A stretch of DNA of 64,000 nt. Origin: Chloroflexota bacterium. Lineage in GTDB: Bacteria > Chloroflexota > Limnocylindria > P2-11E. Under the pieces are notes generated by a model that did no database searches, was not told where the DNA came from, and saw only the letters and a program-made list of their open reading frames with translations. The stretch covers positions 37,930 through 101,929 of the forward strand of contig JAJYLV010000002.1 in NCBI GenBank assembly GCA_021787445.1, read 5' to 3'. A program made the translations under genes and the position numbers. Positions 47,020 through 56,822 of this stretch are shown piece by piece; the stretch's first letter is position 1, and every line of letters begins with the position of its first letter.

Positions 47020-48466
47020 GGCCGGGACCGTCCGCGAGCTCGCGAGCGCGCTGCGCGCGCGCTCGACGAGCGCCGTCGAGCTCGCCCGCGACGCGATCGC
47101 GCGCGCGAAGGCGGACCCGTACAACGCATGGCTCCTCGTCGCCGAGGAGCACGCCCTCGCGCTGGCGCAGGCCGCGGACGAGCGCATCGCCGCGGGCGAC
47201 CCGGCGCTACTGTGCGGCATCCCGTGGGCGTGCAAGGACATCATCGGGACCAAGGACGTCGAGACGACCGCGGGGTCGCGCATCCTCGATGGCTACGTGC
47301 CGCCGTACTCCGCGACGGTCGTCGAGAGGCTCGACCGCGAGGGCGCGGTCATGATCGGCAAGACGAACCTCGATGAGTTCGCGATGGGCTCGTCGAACGA
47401 GAACTCCGCTTTCGGGCCGGCCCACAACCCGTGGGATCCCGCGCGTGTCCCCGGCGGGTCGTCGGGGGGCAGCGCGGTGTCGGTCGCGGCAGGCGAGGTG
47501 ACGTTCGCGCTCGGCACCGACACGGGCGGCTCGATCCGCCAGCCGGGCGCCCTCACCGGGATCGTGGGGATGAAGCCGACGTACGGGCGCGTCTCGCGCT
47601 ACGGAGTCGTCGCATTCGCCTCCTCGCTCGATCAGGTCGGTCCCTTCGCGCGGGCGGTCGAGGACGCGGCGATCGTGTGCCAGGCCCTCTTCGGCCTGGA
47701 TCCCTCCGACGCGACGACGATGCCGCTCCCGGCCGAGGATCTGCGCCGGGACCTCGAGCGCGGCGTCAAGGGCATGCGCCTCGGGGTCCCGAAGGAGTAC
47801 TTCATCCGAGGCATCGAGCCGGGGGTCGAGCGGGCGGTGCGCGCCGCGATCCGCGACCTCGAGTCGCAGGGGGCGTCCATCGAGGAGGTCTCGCTGCCCT
47901 CGACGGACAGCGCCCTCGGCGTCTACTACATCATCCAACCGGCGGAGGCTTCGGCGAACCTCGCGCGCTACGACGGCGTGCGGTTCGGTCTGCGCGTCGA
48001 GGGACCCGACCTGGTGGAGACGTACAAGCGGACGCGGGGCGCAGGTTTCGGGGCCGAGGTGAAGCGGCGCATGATCCTGGGGACGTACGCGCTGTCGACC
48101 GGCTACTACGACGCGTACTACGTGAAGGCCCAGAAGGTCCGGACGCTCATCAAGGAGGAGTTCGAGCGCGTCTTCGCGAAGGTCGACGCTCTCGTGACGC
48201 CGACGTCTCCGAGCATCGCGTTCGGCATCGGCGCGAAGGTGAACGACCCGCTGCAGATGTACCTCAACGACGTGTTCACCCTGCCGGTGAACATCGCGGG
48301 GCTGCCGGGGATCTCGATCCCGTGCGGGCTCAGCGAGGGGCTGCCGGTCGGCCTGCAGGTGATCGCCGGCTACTTCCAGGAGGCGACGCTGTTCCGCGTC
48401 GCCGCCGCCTACGAGCGGGCGACGGACCACCACACGCTGCGACCAAGTACGCTCCGGAAGTCCTAG
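47012..48466 (+). CDS. gatA: Aspartyl/glutamyl-tRNA amidotransferase subunit A
   Basis: The 484-residue amidase has the Ser-cisSer-Lys triad: Lys in GIPWACKDII (near 73), GGSSGGSAVSVAAG (near 148) and TDTGGSIRQPGALTG (near 172). GFGAEVKRRMILGTYALSTGYYDAYY and the C-terminal MYLNDVFTLPVNIAGLPGIS complete the family pattern. It releases ammonia from glutamine and channels it to GatB. Three unrelated genes separate it from gatB. Confidence 0.97.
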   Translation: MAEAGTVRELASALRARSTSAVELARDAIARAKADPYNAWLLVAEEHALALAQAADERIAAGDPALLCGIPWACKDIIGTKDVETTAGSRILDGYVPPYSATVVERLDREGAVMIGKTNLDEFAMGSSNENSAFGPAHNPWDPARVPGGSSGGSAVSVAAGEVTFALGTDTGGSIRQPGALTGIVGMKPTYGRVSRYGVVAFASSLDQVGPFARAVEDAAIVCQALFGLDPSDATTMPLPAEDLRRDLERGVKGMRLGVPKEYFIRGIEPGVERAVRAAIRDLESQGASIEEVSLPSTDSALGVYYIIQPAEASANLARYDGVRFGLRVEGPDLVETYKRTRGAGFGAEVKRRMILGTYALSTGYYDAYYVKAQKVRTLIKEEFERVFAKVDALVTPTSPSIAFGIGAKVNDPLQMYLNDVFTLPVNIAGLPGISIPCGLSEGLPVGLQVIAGYFQEATLFRVAAAYERATDHHTLRPSTLRKS

Positions 48467-48530
48467 GCGCGACCGTGGAGCTTCGAAGCGAAGACCCCTC
48501 ATCCCTCCGATATGGCTCGGGAGGTACGAG

Positions 48531-49703
48531 ATGACCATCGCGAATAGGTCGCTGACGAACGAACGCGTCAGGAAGATCCCGGCGAGCGGGATCCGCCGCT
48601 TCTTCGACATGGTGTCGGGGGTCGAGGGCTCGATCTCCCTCGGCGTCGGCGAGCCCGACTTCGTGACGCCGGACCGCTTCCGCCAGGCGGCGATCCGCTC
48701 GATCGACGAGGGACACACGCACTACACGTCCAACTACGGCATCCGCGAGCTGCGCGACGCGATCGCGCGGCACACGGAGCGGCTGCGGGGCCTGCGCTAC
48801 GACGCGGCGACCGAGATCCTCGTCACGGTCGGCGTGTCCGAGGCGGTCGACCTCGCGCTCCGCGCCACGCTCAACGAGGGCGACGAGGTCATCATCGCCG
48901 ATCCCTCCTACGTCGCGTACGTGCCGGGGATCGTCCTCGCGGGCGGCGTGCCCGTTCCGGTCGCGACGGACGAAGCGAACGAGTTCCGCCTCCTCCCGCG
49001 CGACGTGGAGCGGGCCATCACGCCCCGGACGCGCGCTATCCTCCTCGGCTTCCCGAACAACCCGACGGGCGGGGTCCTCACCGCCGCCGACGTCGCCGGC
49101 ATCGCGACGGTTGCGCGTGACCACGACCTGCTCGTCTATTCCGACGAGATCTACGACCGGCTCGTGTACGGGACGGAGCACCGTTCGATCGTCGCGGAGC
49201 CCGGGATGAAGGAGAGGAGCGTCTACCTCGCGGGCTTCTCGAAGTCGTACGCCATGACCGGGTGGCGCGTCGGCTACGCCTGCGCGCCGGCCGAGGTCAT
49301 CGAGCAGATGATGAAGATCCATCAGTACGCCGTCATGTGCGTTCCGACGGCGGCTCAGTACGCGGCGATCGAAGCGCTCCGCAGCGGCGAGCCCGAGGTC
49401 CAGCGCATGGTCGCGGAGTACGACCGCCGGCGCAAGCGGATGTGGGAGCGCTTCAACGGAATGGGCCTGCCGGCCTTCGAGCCGCGTGGCGCTTTCTATT
49501 GCTTCCCGAACATCACGTCGACCGGTCTGGGCGACGAGGAGTTCGCCGCGCGTCTCTTCCGGGAGGAGAAGGTGGTCGTCGTTCCCGGATCGGCTTTCGG
49601 CGAGCGGGGCACAGGCCACGTCCGCGCCTGCTACGCGACGTCGATGGAGAGGATCGACGAGGCGTGCGACCGCATCGAGCGCTTCGTGAAGAGGATCCGC
49701 TGA
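48531..49703 (+). CDS. Class I/II PLP-dependent aminotransferase
   Basis: ATG 48531 follows a GGGAGG site and gives 390 residues. It has the fold-type I aminotransferase pattern: SLGVGEPDFVTP, YTSNYGIRELRDAIA, FPNNPTGGVLT, YSDEIYDRLVY, and the PLP lysine in AGFSKSYAMTGWRVGY (near 237), with an Arg near the C-terminus in GHVRACYA. It resembles aspartate/MtnE-like aminotransferases; the substrate is not certain. It is embedded between gatA and gatB, and its stop overlaps the CTG start of the next gene. Confidence 0.92.
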   Translation: MTIANRSLTNERVRKIPASGIRRFFDMVSGVEGSISLGVGEPDFVTPDRFRQAAIRSIDEGHTHYTSNYGIRELRDAIARHTERLRGLRYDAATEILVTVGVSEAVDLALRATLNEGDEVIIADPSYVAYVPGIVLAGGVPVPVATDEANEFRLLPRDVERAITPRTRAILLGFPNNPTGGVLTAADVAGIATVARDHDLLVYSDEIYDRLVYGTEHRSIVAEPGMKERSVYLAGFSKSYAMTGWRVGYACAPAEVIEQMMKIHQYAVMCVPTAAQYAAIEALRSGEPEVQRMVAEYDRRRKRMWERFNGMGLPAFEPRGAFYCFPNITSTGLGDEEFAARLFREEKVVVVPGSAFGERGTGHVRACYATSMERIDEACDRIERFVKRIR

Positions 49704-50077
49704 TCGACGAGAGCTGGGAGAGCGAGTTCGAGCGGAAGCTGCGCGGAGGGGATGTGCTCGGCGCCTCCGACGTCCTGCGCAAAAGGGGGAAGGAGGGCTG
49801 GGTCCGGAAGGCGGAGCATGAGCGCGCGGCGCGGATCCTCGACGCGGTCGCTCCGGCGCCCATCGTGCGCCGCGACTGGGCCACCCGGCTCCTCGCGCAC
49901 CCGCGCCGGGTGGACAAGGAGCTTGCGGTCACCATCCTGCTGCCGCTCGTGCGGACACATCGCGCGGACTGCGAGCGCGCGGCGGAGCGCCTCCGGACGG
50001 AGACCGACCCCGCGGTGAAGCGAGCGCAGCAGCGCCTCGTCCGCGCTCTCGCCGCGGCACGGCCGGCGGAGCTCTGA
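49700..50077 (+). CDS. Small helical protein of unknown function, probable CTG start
   Basis: No ATG, GTG or TTG occurs near the beginning of this open frame until GTG 49754. CTG 49700 overlaps the aminotransferase TGA and has AAGAGGA four bases upstream, giving 125 residues. The product is mostly alpha-helical and charged (SEFERKLRGGDVLGASDVLRK, then RDWATRLLAHPRRVDKELAV and a Lys/Arg-rich end). It may be a short helical-repeat protein. I do not recognise it. The stop overlaps the next ATG (TGATG). Confidence 0.6.
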   Translation: MIDESWESEFERKLRGGDVLGASDVLRKRGKEGWVRKAEHERAARILDAVAPAPIVRRDWATRLLAHPRRVDKELAVTILLPLVRTHRADCERAAERLRTETDPAVKRAQQRLVRALAAARPAEL

Positions 50078-50685
50078 TGGGAACGCACTTCCACGATCAG
50101 CCACCGGAGCACTGGGCGCCCCCCGTCTCGCTCGACCCGACGCCGGTGTGGAAGCAGTACATCGTCATCGGCGTCCTGCTCGTGGTCGCGCTCGTCGTCA
50201 TCGCGGTCGTGTCGGTGCCCGCGGTGATGCCGACGGTCGCCGCGCCGCCGGCCGTCGTGCCGGGCGGCCGTGCTGTCCTCCCGCGCGACTGGATCCCGCC
50301 CGTCGCGGGGTATCCCCACTACGTGGGGGCGCCGCTCCTCGACGACGCGCACGCGCTGTGGCTCGTGCAGCCGACGGCAGGCACCGTCCTAGCGGTCCGC
50401 GCGCGCTGGGCTCCGAGCGCCGGCGCTCCCGAGTGCGCGGTGGCCGCGTTCCCGAGCGGGATCGCCGACACCAGCGCGCCCATCGACCGCCGGCCGTTCT
50501 TCCGGGCCTGCCCGGCGCAGGGCTGGCTCTTCGGCCCCAGCGGCGAGCCGATCCACGCTCCACGCTCGCTGGCTCGATATCTTGTGTCCGTGACGACGGA
50601 CCGCGTCATCGTGAACATCAGCGACGAGATACCCAGCTCCGTGTGGACGCCGGCGCCGAGCGCGTCGCCGAGGGGGACGCCGTGA
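50077..50685 (+). CDS. Membrane-anchored protein with a degenerate Rieske-like domain
   Basis: The 202-residue protein has a His/Pro-rich cytosolic start, one membrane helix (YIVIGVLLVVALVVIAVVSV) and an extracytoplasmic domain. The segment ACPAQGWLFGPSGEPIHAPR, followed by SLARYLVSV, strongly resembles the second box and C-terminal part of Rieske iron-sulfur proteins. The second-box His is Gln, however, and the first Cys-x-His box is absent, so no 2Fe-2S cluster should form. It may be a structural remnant or an evolved binding protein. It is coupled to gatB by a GTGA overlap. Confidence 0.6.
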   Translation: MGTHFHDQPPEHWAPPVSLDPTPVWKQYIVIGVLLVVALVVIAVVSVPAVMPTVAAPPAVVPGGRAVLPRDWIPPVAGYPHYVGAPLLDDAHALWLVQPTAGTVLAVRARWAPSAGAPECAVAAFPSGIADTSAPIDRRPFFRACPAQGWLFGPSGEPIHAPRSLARYLVSVTTDRVIVNISDEIPSSVWTPAPSASPRGTP

Positions 50686-52145
50686 GCGTCGCGATGGGGC
50701 GCGCCTACGAGATCGTCATCGGGATCGAGACGCACGTCGAGCTGGGGACGCTGTCGAAGATGTTCTGCGGGTGCTCGGCGCGCTGGTTCGGCATGCCGCC
50801 GAACACGCTTGTGTGCCCGGTGTGCCTGGGCCTCCCCGGCGCCCTGCCCGTCCCGAACCGGCGCGCGATCGAGCTCGCGATGACGGCGGGCCTCGCGCTC
50901 CACTGCGAGGTTCCCGAGCACACGAAGTTCGACCGCAAGAACTACATGTACCCGGACCTCCCCAAGGGCTACCAGATCTCGCAGTACGACCTGCCGCTCA
51001 ACGTGAAGGGCTGGCTGGAGATCCCCGCGGACGGCGGCGGCACGAAGCGGGTCGGGATCATCCGCGCCCACCTCGAGGAGGACACCGGAAAGCTTCTCCA
51101 CGGGCAGGGCTACTCGCTCGTCGACTTCAACCGCTCCGGCGTCCCCCTGCTCGAGATCGTGAGCGCGCCCGACATGAGCTCGGTGACCGAGGCGCTCGCC
51201 TACGCCGAGGCGCTGCGCGAGATCGTCATCCATGCCGGCGTGTCCGAGTTCCGGCTCGAGGAGGGGGCCGCGCGCTTCGACACCAACGTCTCGATCCGCT
51301 TCCGTGAGGGCGGCGAGGTGCGCTGGCCGCCGCAGAGCGAGATCAAGAACCTCAACAGCCTGCGCGCCGTCGAGCAGGCGGCGACCTTCGAGGCGCAGCG
51401 CCTCTGGGACGACTGGCACGCGGGGGGCGAGATCCGCTCGCGCAGGGCGAAGATCACCGTCGGGTGGAGCCCCGAGACCGGGCGCACGTTCCTGCAGCGG
51501 CGCAAGGAGGAGGCCGAGGACTACCGCTACTTCCCCGAGCCGGACCTCGTCGCGCTCGCGCCGTCGCGGGAGACGGTCGCCACGATCCGATCGTCGCTGC
51601 CGGAGATGCCGAGCGAGCGCCGGGCGCGGCTAGCGTCGCAGCACGGCCTCTCCGACTACGACGCGCGCATCCTCGTCTCCGATCCCGCGCTCGCGGCTCT
51701 CTTCGAGGACGCGGTGGGCCTGGGGGCCGATCCGAAGGTGACGGCCAACTGGATCGGCGGCGAGACCCTCCGCCTCCTCCGCGAGCGCTCGGTGCGCGCG
51801 GCGGAGATCCCCTTCACCGCCGCGCAGCTCGCCCAGCTCGTCGGGCTCATCACGACGCGCGAGATCAGCGCGACGATCGCGAAGGACGTCTTCGCCGAGA
51901 TGTGGGCGAGCCGCACGGACCCCGCGGCCATCGTCGAGGAGAAGGGGCTGCGTCAGGTGTCCGACGAGGGCGCGCTCGGAGCCGTCGTCGACCAGGTGCT
52001 CGCGGCGCAGGCGAAGGCGGCGACCGACTACCGCGGCGGCAACAAGCGCGCGCTCGAGGCGCTCTTCGGCGCGGTCATGGGGCGCACGAAGGGGAAGGCC
52101 GACCCGCGCGTCGTGCGCCGGCTGCTCACGGAGAAGCTCGGCTAG
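50682..52145 (+). CDS. gatB: Aspartyl/glutamyl-tRNA amidotransferase subunit B
   Basis: GTG 50682 overlaps the upstream stop and has AGGGGGA five bases before it; the alternative is ATG 50694. The 487-residue protein has the GatB kinase-like core (EIVIGIETHVELGTLSKMFCGC, CPVCLGLPGALPVPN, KNYMYPDLPKGYQISQYD, LEEDTGKLLH, DFNRSGVPLLEIVS), YRYFPEPDLV and the C-terminal YqeY-like tail domain (TDYRGGNKRALEALFGAVMGRTKGKADPRVV). It activates the mischarged tRNA with ATP. The stop forms a CTAG overlap with the minus-strand RIO remnant. Confidence 0.96.
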   Translation: MSVAMGRAYEIVIGIETHVELGTLSKMFCGCSARWFGMPPNTLVCPVCLGLPGALPVPNRRAIELAMTAGLALHCEVPEHTKFDRKNYMYPDLPKGYQISQYDLPLNVKGWLEIPADGGGTKRVGIIRAHLEEDTGKLLHGQGYSLVDFNRSGVPLLEIVSAPDMSSVTEALAYAEALREIVIHAGVSEFRLEEGAARFDTNVSIRFREGGEVRWPPQSEIKNLNSLRAVEQAATFEAQRLWDDWHAGGEIRSRRAKITVGWSPETGRTFLQRRKEEAEDYRYFPEPDLVALAPSRETVATIRSSLPEMPSERRARLASQHGLSDYDARILVSDPALAALFEDAVGLGADPKVTANWIGGETLRLLRERSVRAAEIPFTAAQLAQLVGLITTREISATIAKDVFAEMWASRTDPAAIVEEKGLRQVSDEGALGAVVDQVLAAQAKAATDYRGGNKRALEALFGAVMGRTKGKADPRVVRRLLTEKLG

Positions 52146-52378
52146 CGCGACCACTGGCGCGCGAACTTCCGCCCGCTCGCGTCGAGGTCGGTCAGCGCGC
52201 GGTCCACGTCGGCTGTCACCCCGTGACGACTGAAGTACGCGGCCAGCGACGCGACGTCGCGGCGGAGCAGGTCGAGCGCGGCGGGGTGCGTCACCGCGTC
52301 GAACGTCTGCGACAGGTCGATGACGACCGCGCGCTCCCGCCACCACGGCACGTTGTAGCCGACGATCCGCGACGGCAT
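52142..52378 (-). pseudogene. C-terminal remnant of a RIO1-type kinase gene
   Basis: The 78-codon frame reads VGYNVPWWRERAVVIDLSQT and continues HPAALDLLRRDVASLAAYFSRHGV. This matches the end of the RIO kinase catalytic loop, the metal-binding DLSQ/DxxQ segment and the following helices of bacterial RIO proteins. The N-lobe, the P-loop and the catalytic Asp of the DLSxYN loop are missing because the frame begins just there, where the sequence reads RIVGYN. It cannot be an active kinase. It lies between gatB and the glycosylase gene. Confidence 0.65.
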
Positions 52379-52414
52379 GCCGCGCGCATGGGTGGCGTCA
52401 ACAGGGACGGCTGA

Positions 52415-53023
52415 TCAGGGGATCGTCGGCGGGATCCCCAGCGACTCCCAGAGGTAGAGCGACGCGATCGTGCGATAGGGTCGCCACGGCTCCGCCAGCG
52501 ACTCGAGCTTCGCCGCATCCGGGAGCGGGATGCGATAGGCGCGCTCCACCGCGCGGCGCAGGCCCAGATCGCCGACCGGGAGGACGTCGGGGCGGCGCAG
52601 GTGGAACATGAGGAACATGTCGGCCGTCCAGCGGCCGAGCCCCTTCACCTCGGTGATCGCGTCGCGCACGCCCTCGTCGTCGAGCCGCCGGATCCGGCGC
52701 GCATCGAGCGTCCCGTCCCGGAAGCGCCGCGCCAGATCGCGCGTGTACGCGATCTTCGTCCCCGACAGGCCGCACCTCCGCAGGGTCGTCTCCCGCATCC
52801 GCAGCAGCTCCTGCGGCGTCGGCGACGAGCCCCCGTTGGCATCGACGACGCGCCCGAAGATCGCGCGCGCGGCGTGTACCGAGAGCTGCTGGCCGACGAT
52901 AGAGCGCAGGAGCGACCCGAACGCTTCCTTCGGCCGCCCGCGCGTCCACTGCCCGACGCCGAGCGGTCCGACGCTGTCGATGACCCCGCGCAGTACCGCG
53001 TCACGCCGGCGCAGGTGGGACAC
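52415..53023 (-). CDS. DNA-3-methyladenine glycosylase II (AlkA-like, HhH-GPD)
   Basis: The 202-residue protein has the HhH-GPD fold: FGSLLRSIVGQQLSVHAARAIFGRV, the hairpin VKGLGRWTADMFLMF, and the catalytic Asp in LPVGDLGLRRAVERAY. The N-terminal AlkA_N domain is absent, as in many bacterial and archaeal short forms. It excises alkylated purines from DNA. The last residues WRPYRTIASLYLWESL are typical of the family. Confidence 0.92.
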   Translation of the reverse strand: MSHLRRRDAVLRGVIDSVGPLGVGQWTRGRPKEAFGSLLRSIVGQQLSVHAARAIFGRVVDANGGSSPTPQELLRMRETTLRRCGLSGTKIAYTRDLARRFRDGTLDARRIRRLDDEGVRDAITEVKGLGRWTADMFLMFHLRRPDVLPVGDLGLRRAVERAYRIPLPDAAKLESLAEPWRPYRTIASLYLWESLGIPPTIP

Positions 53024-53057
53024 GGGAAGGCGCTGACGCCAGGTCCGCGCCGACGCC

Positions 53058-54647
<1,590 letters not shown>

Positions 54648-54698
54648 GGGTGATCCGTATCCTACAAAGCGAATGACGCCGGAACGCACCGGTTCCGC

Positions 54699-56573
54699 AT
54701 GGCGCAAGGTCGCGGCCCGATGAGCGGCGCGCTCCTCGGCGGGACGACGTTCGCAGCGGTCGGTCTCCTCTTCCTGTTGACGGCGATACGCGTGTTCACG
54801 TCCACGCTCTATCAGTCGCTCTTCGGCGCCGTTCCGAACGACACGGTCGGCGCGATCGCGCTGGGCGTCTTCGCCGCGTCGATCCTCGCCGTCGTCGCGG
54901 CGTGGCGCCTCGGTCCGCGCGGTTCGGTCGCGCTCTCGGGCACGCTCCTCGCCGGCGGGACGCTGCTGGCGACGGCGTCGCACTCCGACCGCGCGGTGAT
55001 CGTCCTCGCCGCGGTCGCGGTCATCGGCGGGACGTGGTGGGTCGCGCTGGTGCAGAGCGCACGCGGGCCATCGGGCACGTCGCCGTTCGTGATCGCCCTT
55101 CCGCTCGCCCTCGTCCTCGATCTCGCGCTGCGCGCCGCCTTCCGGACGGAGATGGTCGTCGAGCTCACGCCGGCCGTCGCGCTCCTCCTCGCCGCCGTCG
55201 CGACGCTCGTATTCCTCGCGGCCGGCCTGGCCTGGGCGAGCGGCGAGCGGCAGTGGACGTCGCCGGGAGGGCGCGGAGCGATCGCGCTGTTCGCGATCCC
55301 GGCGCTCCTGCTCCTGTCGGAGCTCGTCGGCGCGGACCCGGGCGAAGCGGCGGGCGCGGGTGGTCTCGACCGCGGGCCGCAGCCCGCGGGCACGTGGTAC
55401 GTCGTCGCCGCCCTGCTCGGTCTCGGCATGACGACGGGCGCGCTCCTCCTCGCCCGGCGCCGGCCACCGCCGCGCTTCAGCGCGCTCATCCTCGTCTTCG
55501 CGGGGTCATTGCTGCTCTGGTCACATCTGCCGGTCGCCGCGACGATCGGGGCGGCGATCGTCGCGGTCGGCACGTTCGCCGGGGCGTCGATCCTCGCGGA
55601 CACCGCGGCGCGGCCCGCCCGCGGCCCGGCCGTCGGCGCGGTCGCGCTCGCTCTCGGGTGGGTCGCCTTCGTCGCGATCGCGTTCGTCTACTACGCGTAC
55701 TACGCGCCGGGCGCCGTATCGTTCGTGGCCGTCGCCATCGTGGTCGTCGGTCTCCTTGCGGCCGTCCCGCTTCCGACGCCGCGCTTCGGGATCCCGGGCA
55801 TCGTCATCGTCGGGCTTCTCGGGATCGCCGTCCCCAGCGTTGCCCTCCTCACGCCGCCGAGCGTCTCCCGCGCCGAGCCGCGCTCGGCGTTCCGCCTGAT
55901 GACGTACAACGTCCATCAGGGGTTCGACCTCGGGAACACGCCCTCCGTGGAGAGGCTCGCCGACGTCATCGCCGCCGAGGATCCCGACGTCGTCGTCCTG
56001 GAGGAGGTCGTCCGCGGCTGGATGATCGACGACCAGCATGACGTCCTCACGATCCTGTCCGAGCGTCTCGGGATGCCCTACGTGTTCGGCCCGGAGATCG
56101 GGGATGCCTTCGGCGACGCCATCCTGTCGCGGCTGCCGATGACCGACGTCACGGTGATCCACTTCCCGCGCGAGCCCGAGATCAAGCACCAGCCGCGGGG
56201 CGCGATCCTCCTGACGGTCGGCGGGGTCCGCCTCATCGGCACGCACCTCGACGAGTTCGACAGCGCGACCGAGATCCGCCAGCGGCAGGTCGCGACGATC
56301 CTCGCGGCCTGGCATGGGACGCGGCCGGCGATCGTCGCCGGCGACCTGAACGCGCGGCCCGGCGCGGCAGAGCTCCAGCTCCTCGCCGACGCAGGCTTCC
56401 GCGACCTCGCGAAGGACGACGGCGCCGACCAGCCGACGTTCCCCTCCGACCATCCGACGGAGCGGATCGACTACGTGTGGGGCATCGGCGTCGTGGGGTC
56501 GCAAGCGCACACAGTGGCGTCGACCGCGTCGGATCACCGCGCCGTCGTGATCAACGTCACGCGCTCGCCCTAG
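54699..56573 (+). CDS. Polytopic membrane protein with C-terminal EEP nuclease/phosphatase domain (CWH43-like)
   Basis: The 624-residue protein (ATG 54699; ATG 54720 is an alternative) has about 12 membrane helices over the first 390 residues. An endonuclease/exonuclease/phosphatase domain follows: [54 protein letters not shown], and [10 protein letters not shown] at the end. All core catalytic positions (Asn, Glu, Asp-x-Asn, Asp-His) are present. The architecture resembles CWH43-type lipid-remodelling proteins, so it may act on a phospholipid or glycolipid outside the membrane. Confidence 0.85.
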   Translation: MAQGRGPMSGALLGGTTFAAVGLLFLLTAIRVFTSTLYQSLFGAVPNDTVGAIALGVFAASILAVVAAWRLGPRGSVALSGTLLAGGTLLATASHSDRAVIVLAAVAVIGGTWWVALVQSARGPSGTSPFVIALPLALVLDLALRAAFRTEMVVELTPAVALLLAAVATLVFLAAGLAWASGERQWTSPGGRGAIALFAIPALLLLSELVGADPGEAAGAGGLDRGPQPAGTWYVVAALLGLGMTTGALLLARRRPPPRFSALILVFAGSLLLWSHLPVAATIGAAIVAVGTFAGASILADTAARPARGPAVGAVALALGWVAFVAIAFVYYAYYAPGAVSFVAVAIVVVGLLAAVPLPTPRFGIPGIVIVGLLGIAVPSVALLTPPSVSRAEPRSAFRLMTYNVHQGFDLGNTPSVERLADVIAAEDPDVVVLEEVVRGWMIDDQHDVLTILSERLGMPYVFGPEIGDAFGDAILSRLPMTDVTVIHFPREPEIKHQPRGAILLTVGGVRLIGTHLDEFDSATEIRQRQVATILAAWHGTRPAIVAGDLNARPGAAELQLLADAGFRDLAKDDGADQPTFPSDHPTERIDYVWGIGVVGSQAHTVASTASDHRAVVINVTRSP

Positions 56574-56784
56574 TCGGCGAAGGACCGCTCCGGCGGCCCC
56601 CTTCGTCGATGGTCGCGCCATGGAGCGTGACGATCGTGCCGTCGTCCAGGTCGGCGAGGGGCCGGTCCTCGGCGGCCAGCGTTCCTGCACGGCGTTCGAG
56701 GTCCACGGCAAGCAGGGAGATGGCCCCGGCCTGGCCCGCCTGCTCCTTCTTTGCGCTGAGGCGGCGCCGATACACTGGGCTCAC
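56557..56784 (-). CDS. Possible small protein on the minus strand before dnaE
   Basis: A 75-codon frame starts at ATG 56784 (MSPVYRRRLSAKKEQAGQAG) and continues GTIVTLHGATIDEGG. By eye its third codon positions are mostly G or C, as in neighbouring genes, unlike the opposing frames. The end overlaps the convergent EEP gene by 17 bases. It resembles no family I know. It could be a short regulatory protein or a chance frame. Expression would run toward the EEP gene, away from dnaE. Confidence 0.4.
   Translation of the reverse strand: MSPVYRRRLSAKKEQAGQAGAISLLAVDLERRAGTLAAEDRPLADLDDGTIVTLHGATIDEGGRRSGPSPTRASA
56771..56776 (+). promoter_or_regulatory. Putative -10 element (TACACT) of dnaE
   Basis: TACACT lies 46 bases before the inferred ACG start of dnaE, giving a short leader with a strong ribosome-binding site. 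It is the same hexamer as before gatC, here with a leader rather than leaderless spacing. Confidence 0.35.
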
Positions 56785-56822
56785 CGCGGCGCTTCCTCCG
56801 CGGCGGTACGAGGGAGGGCGCT

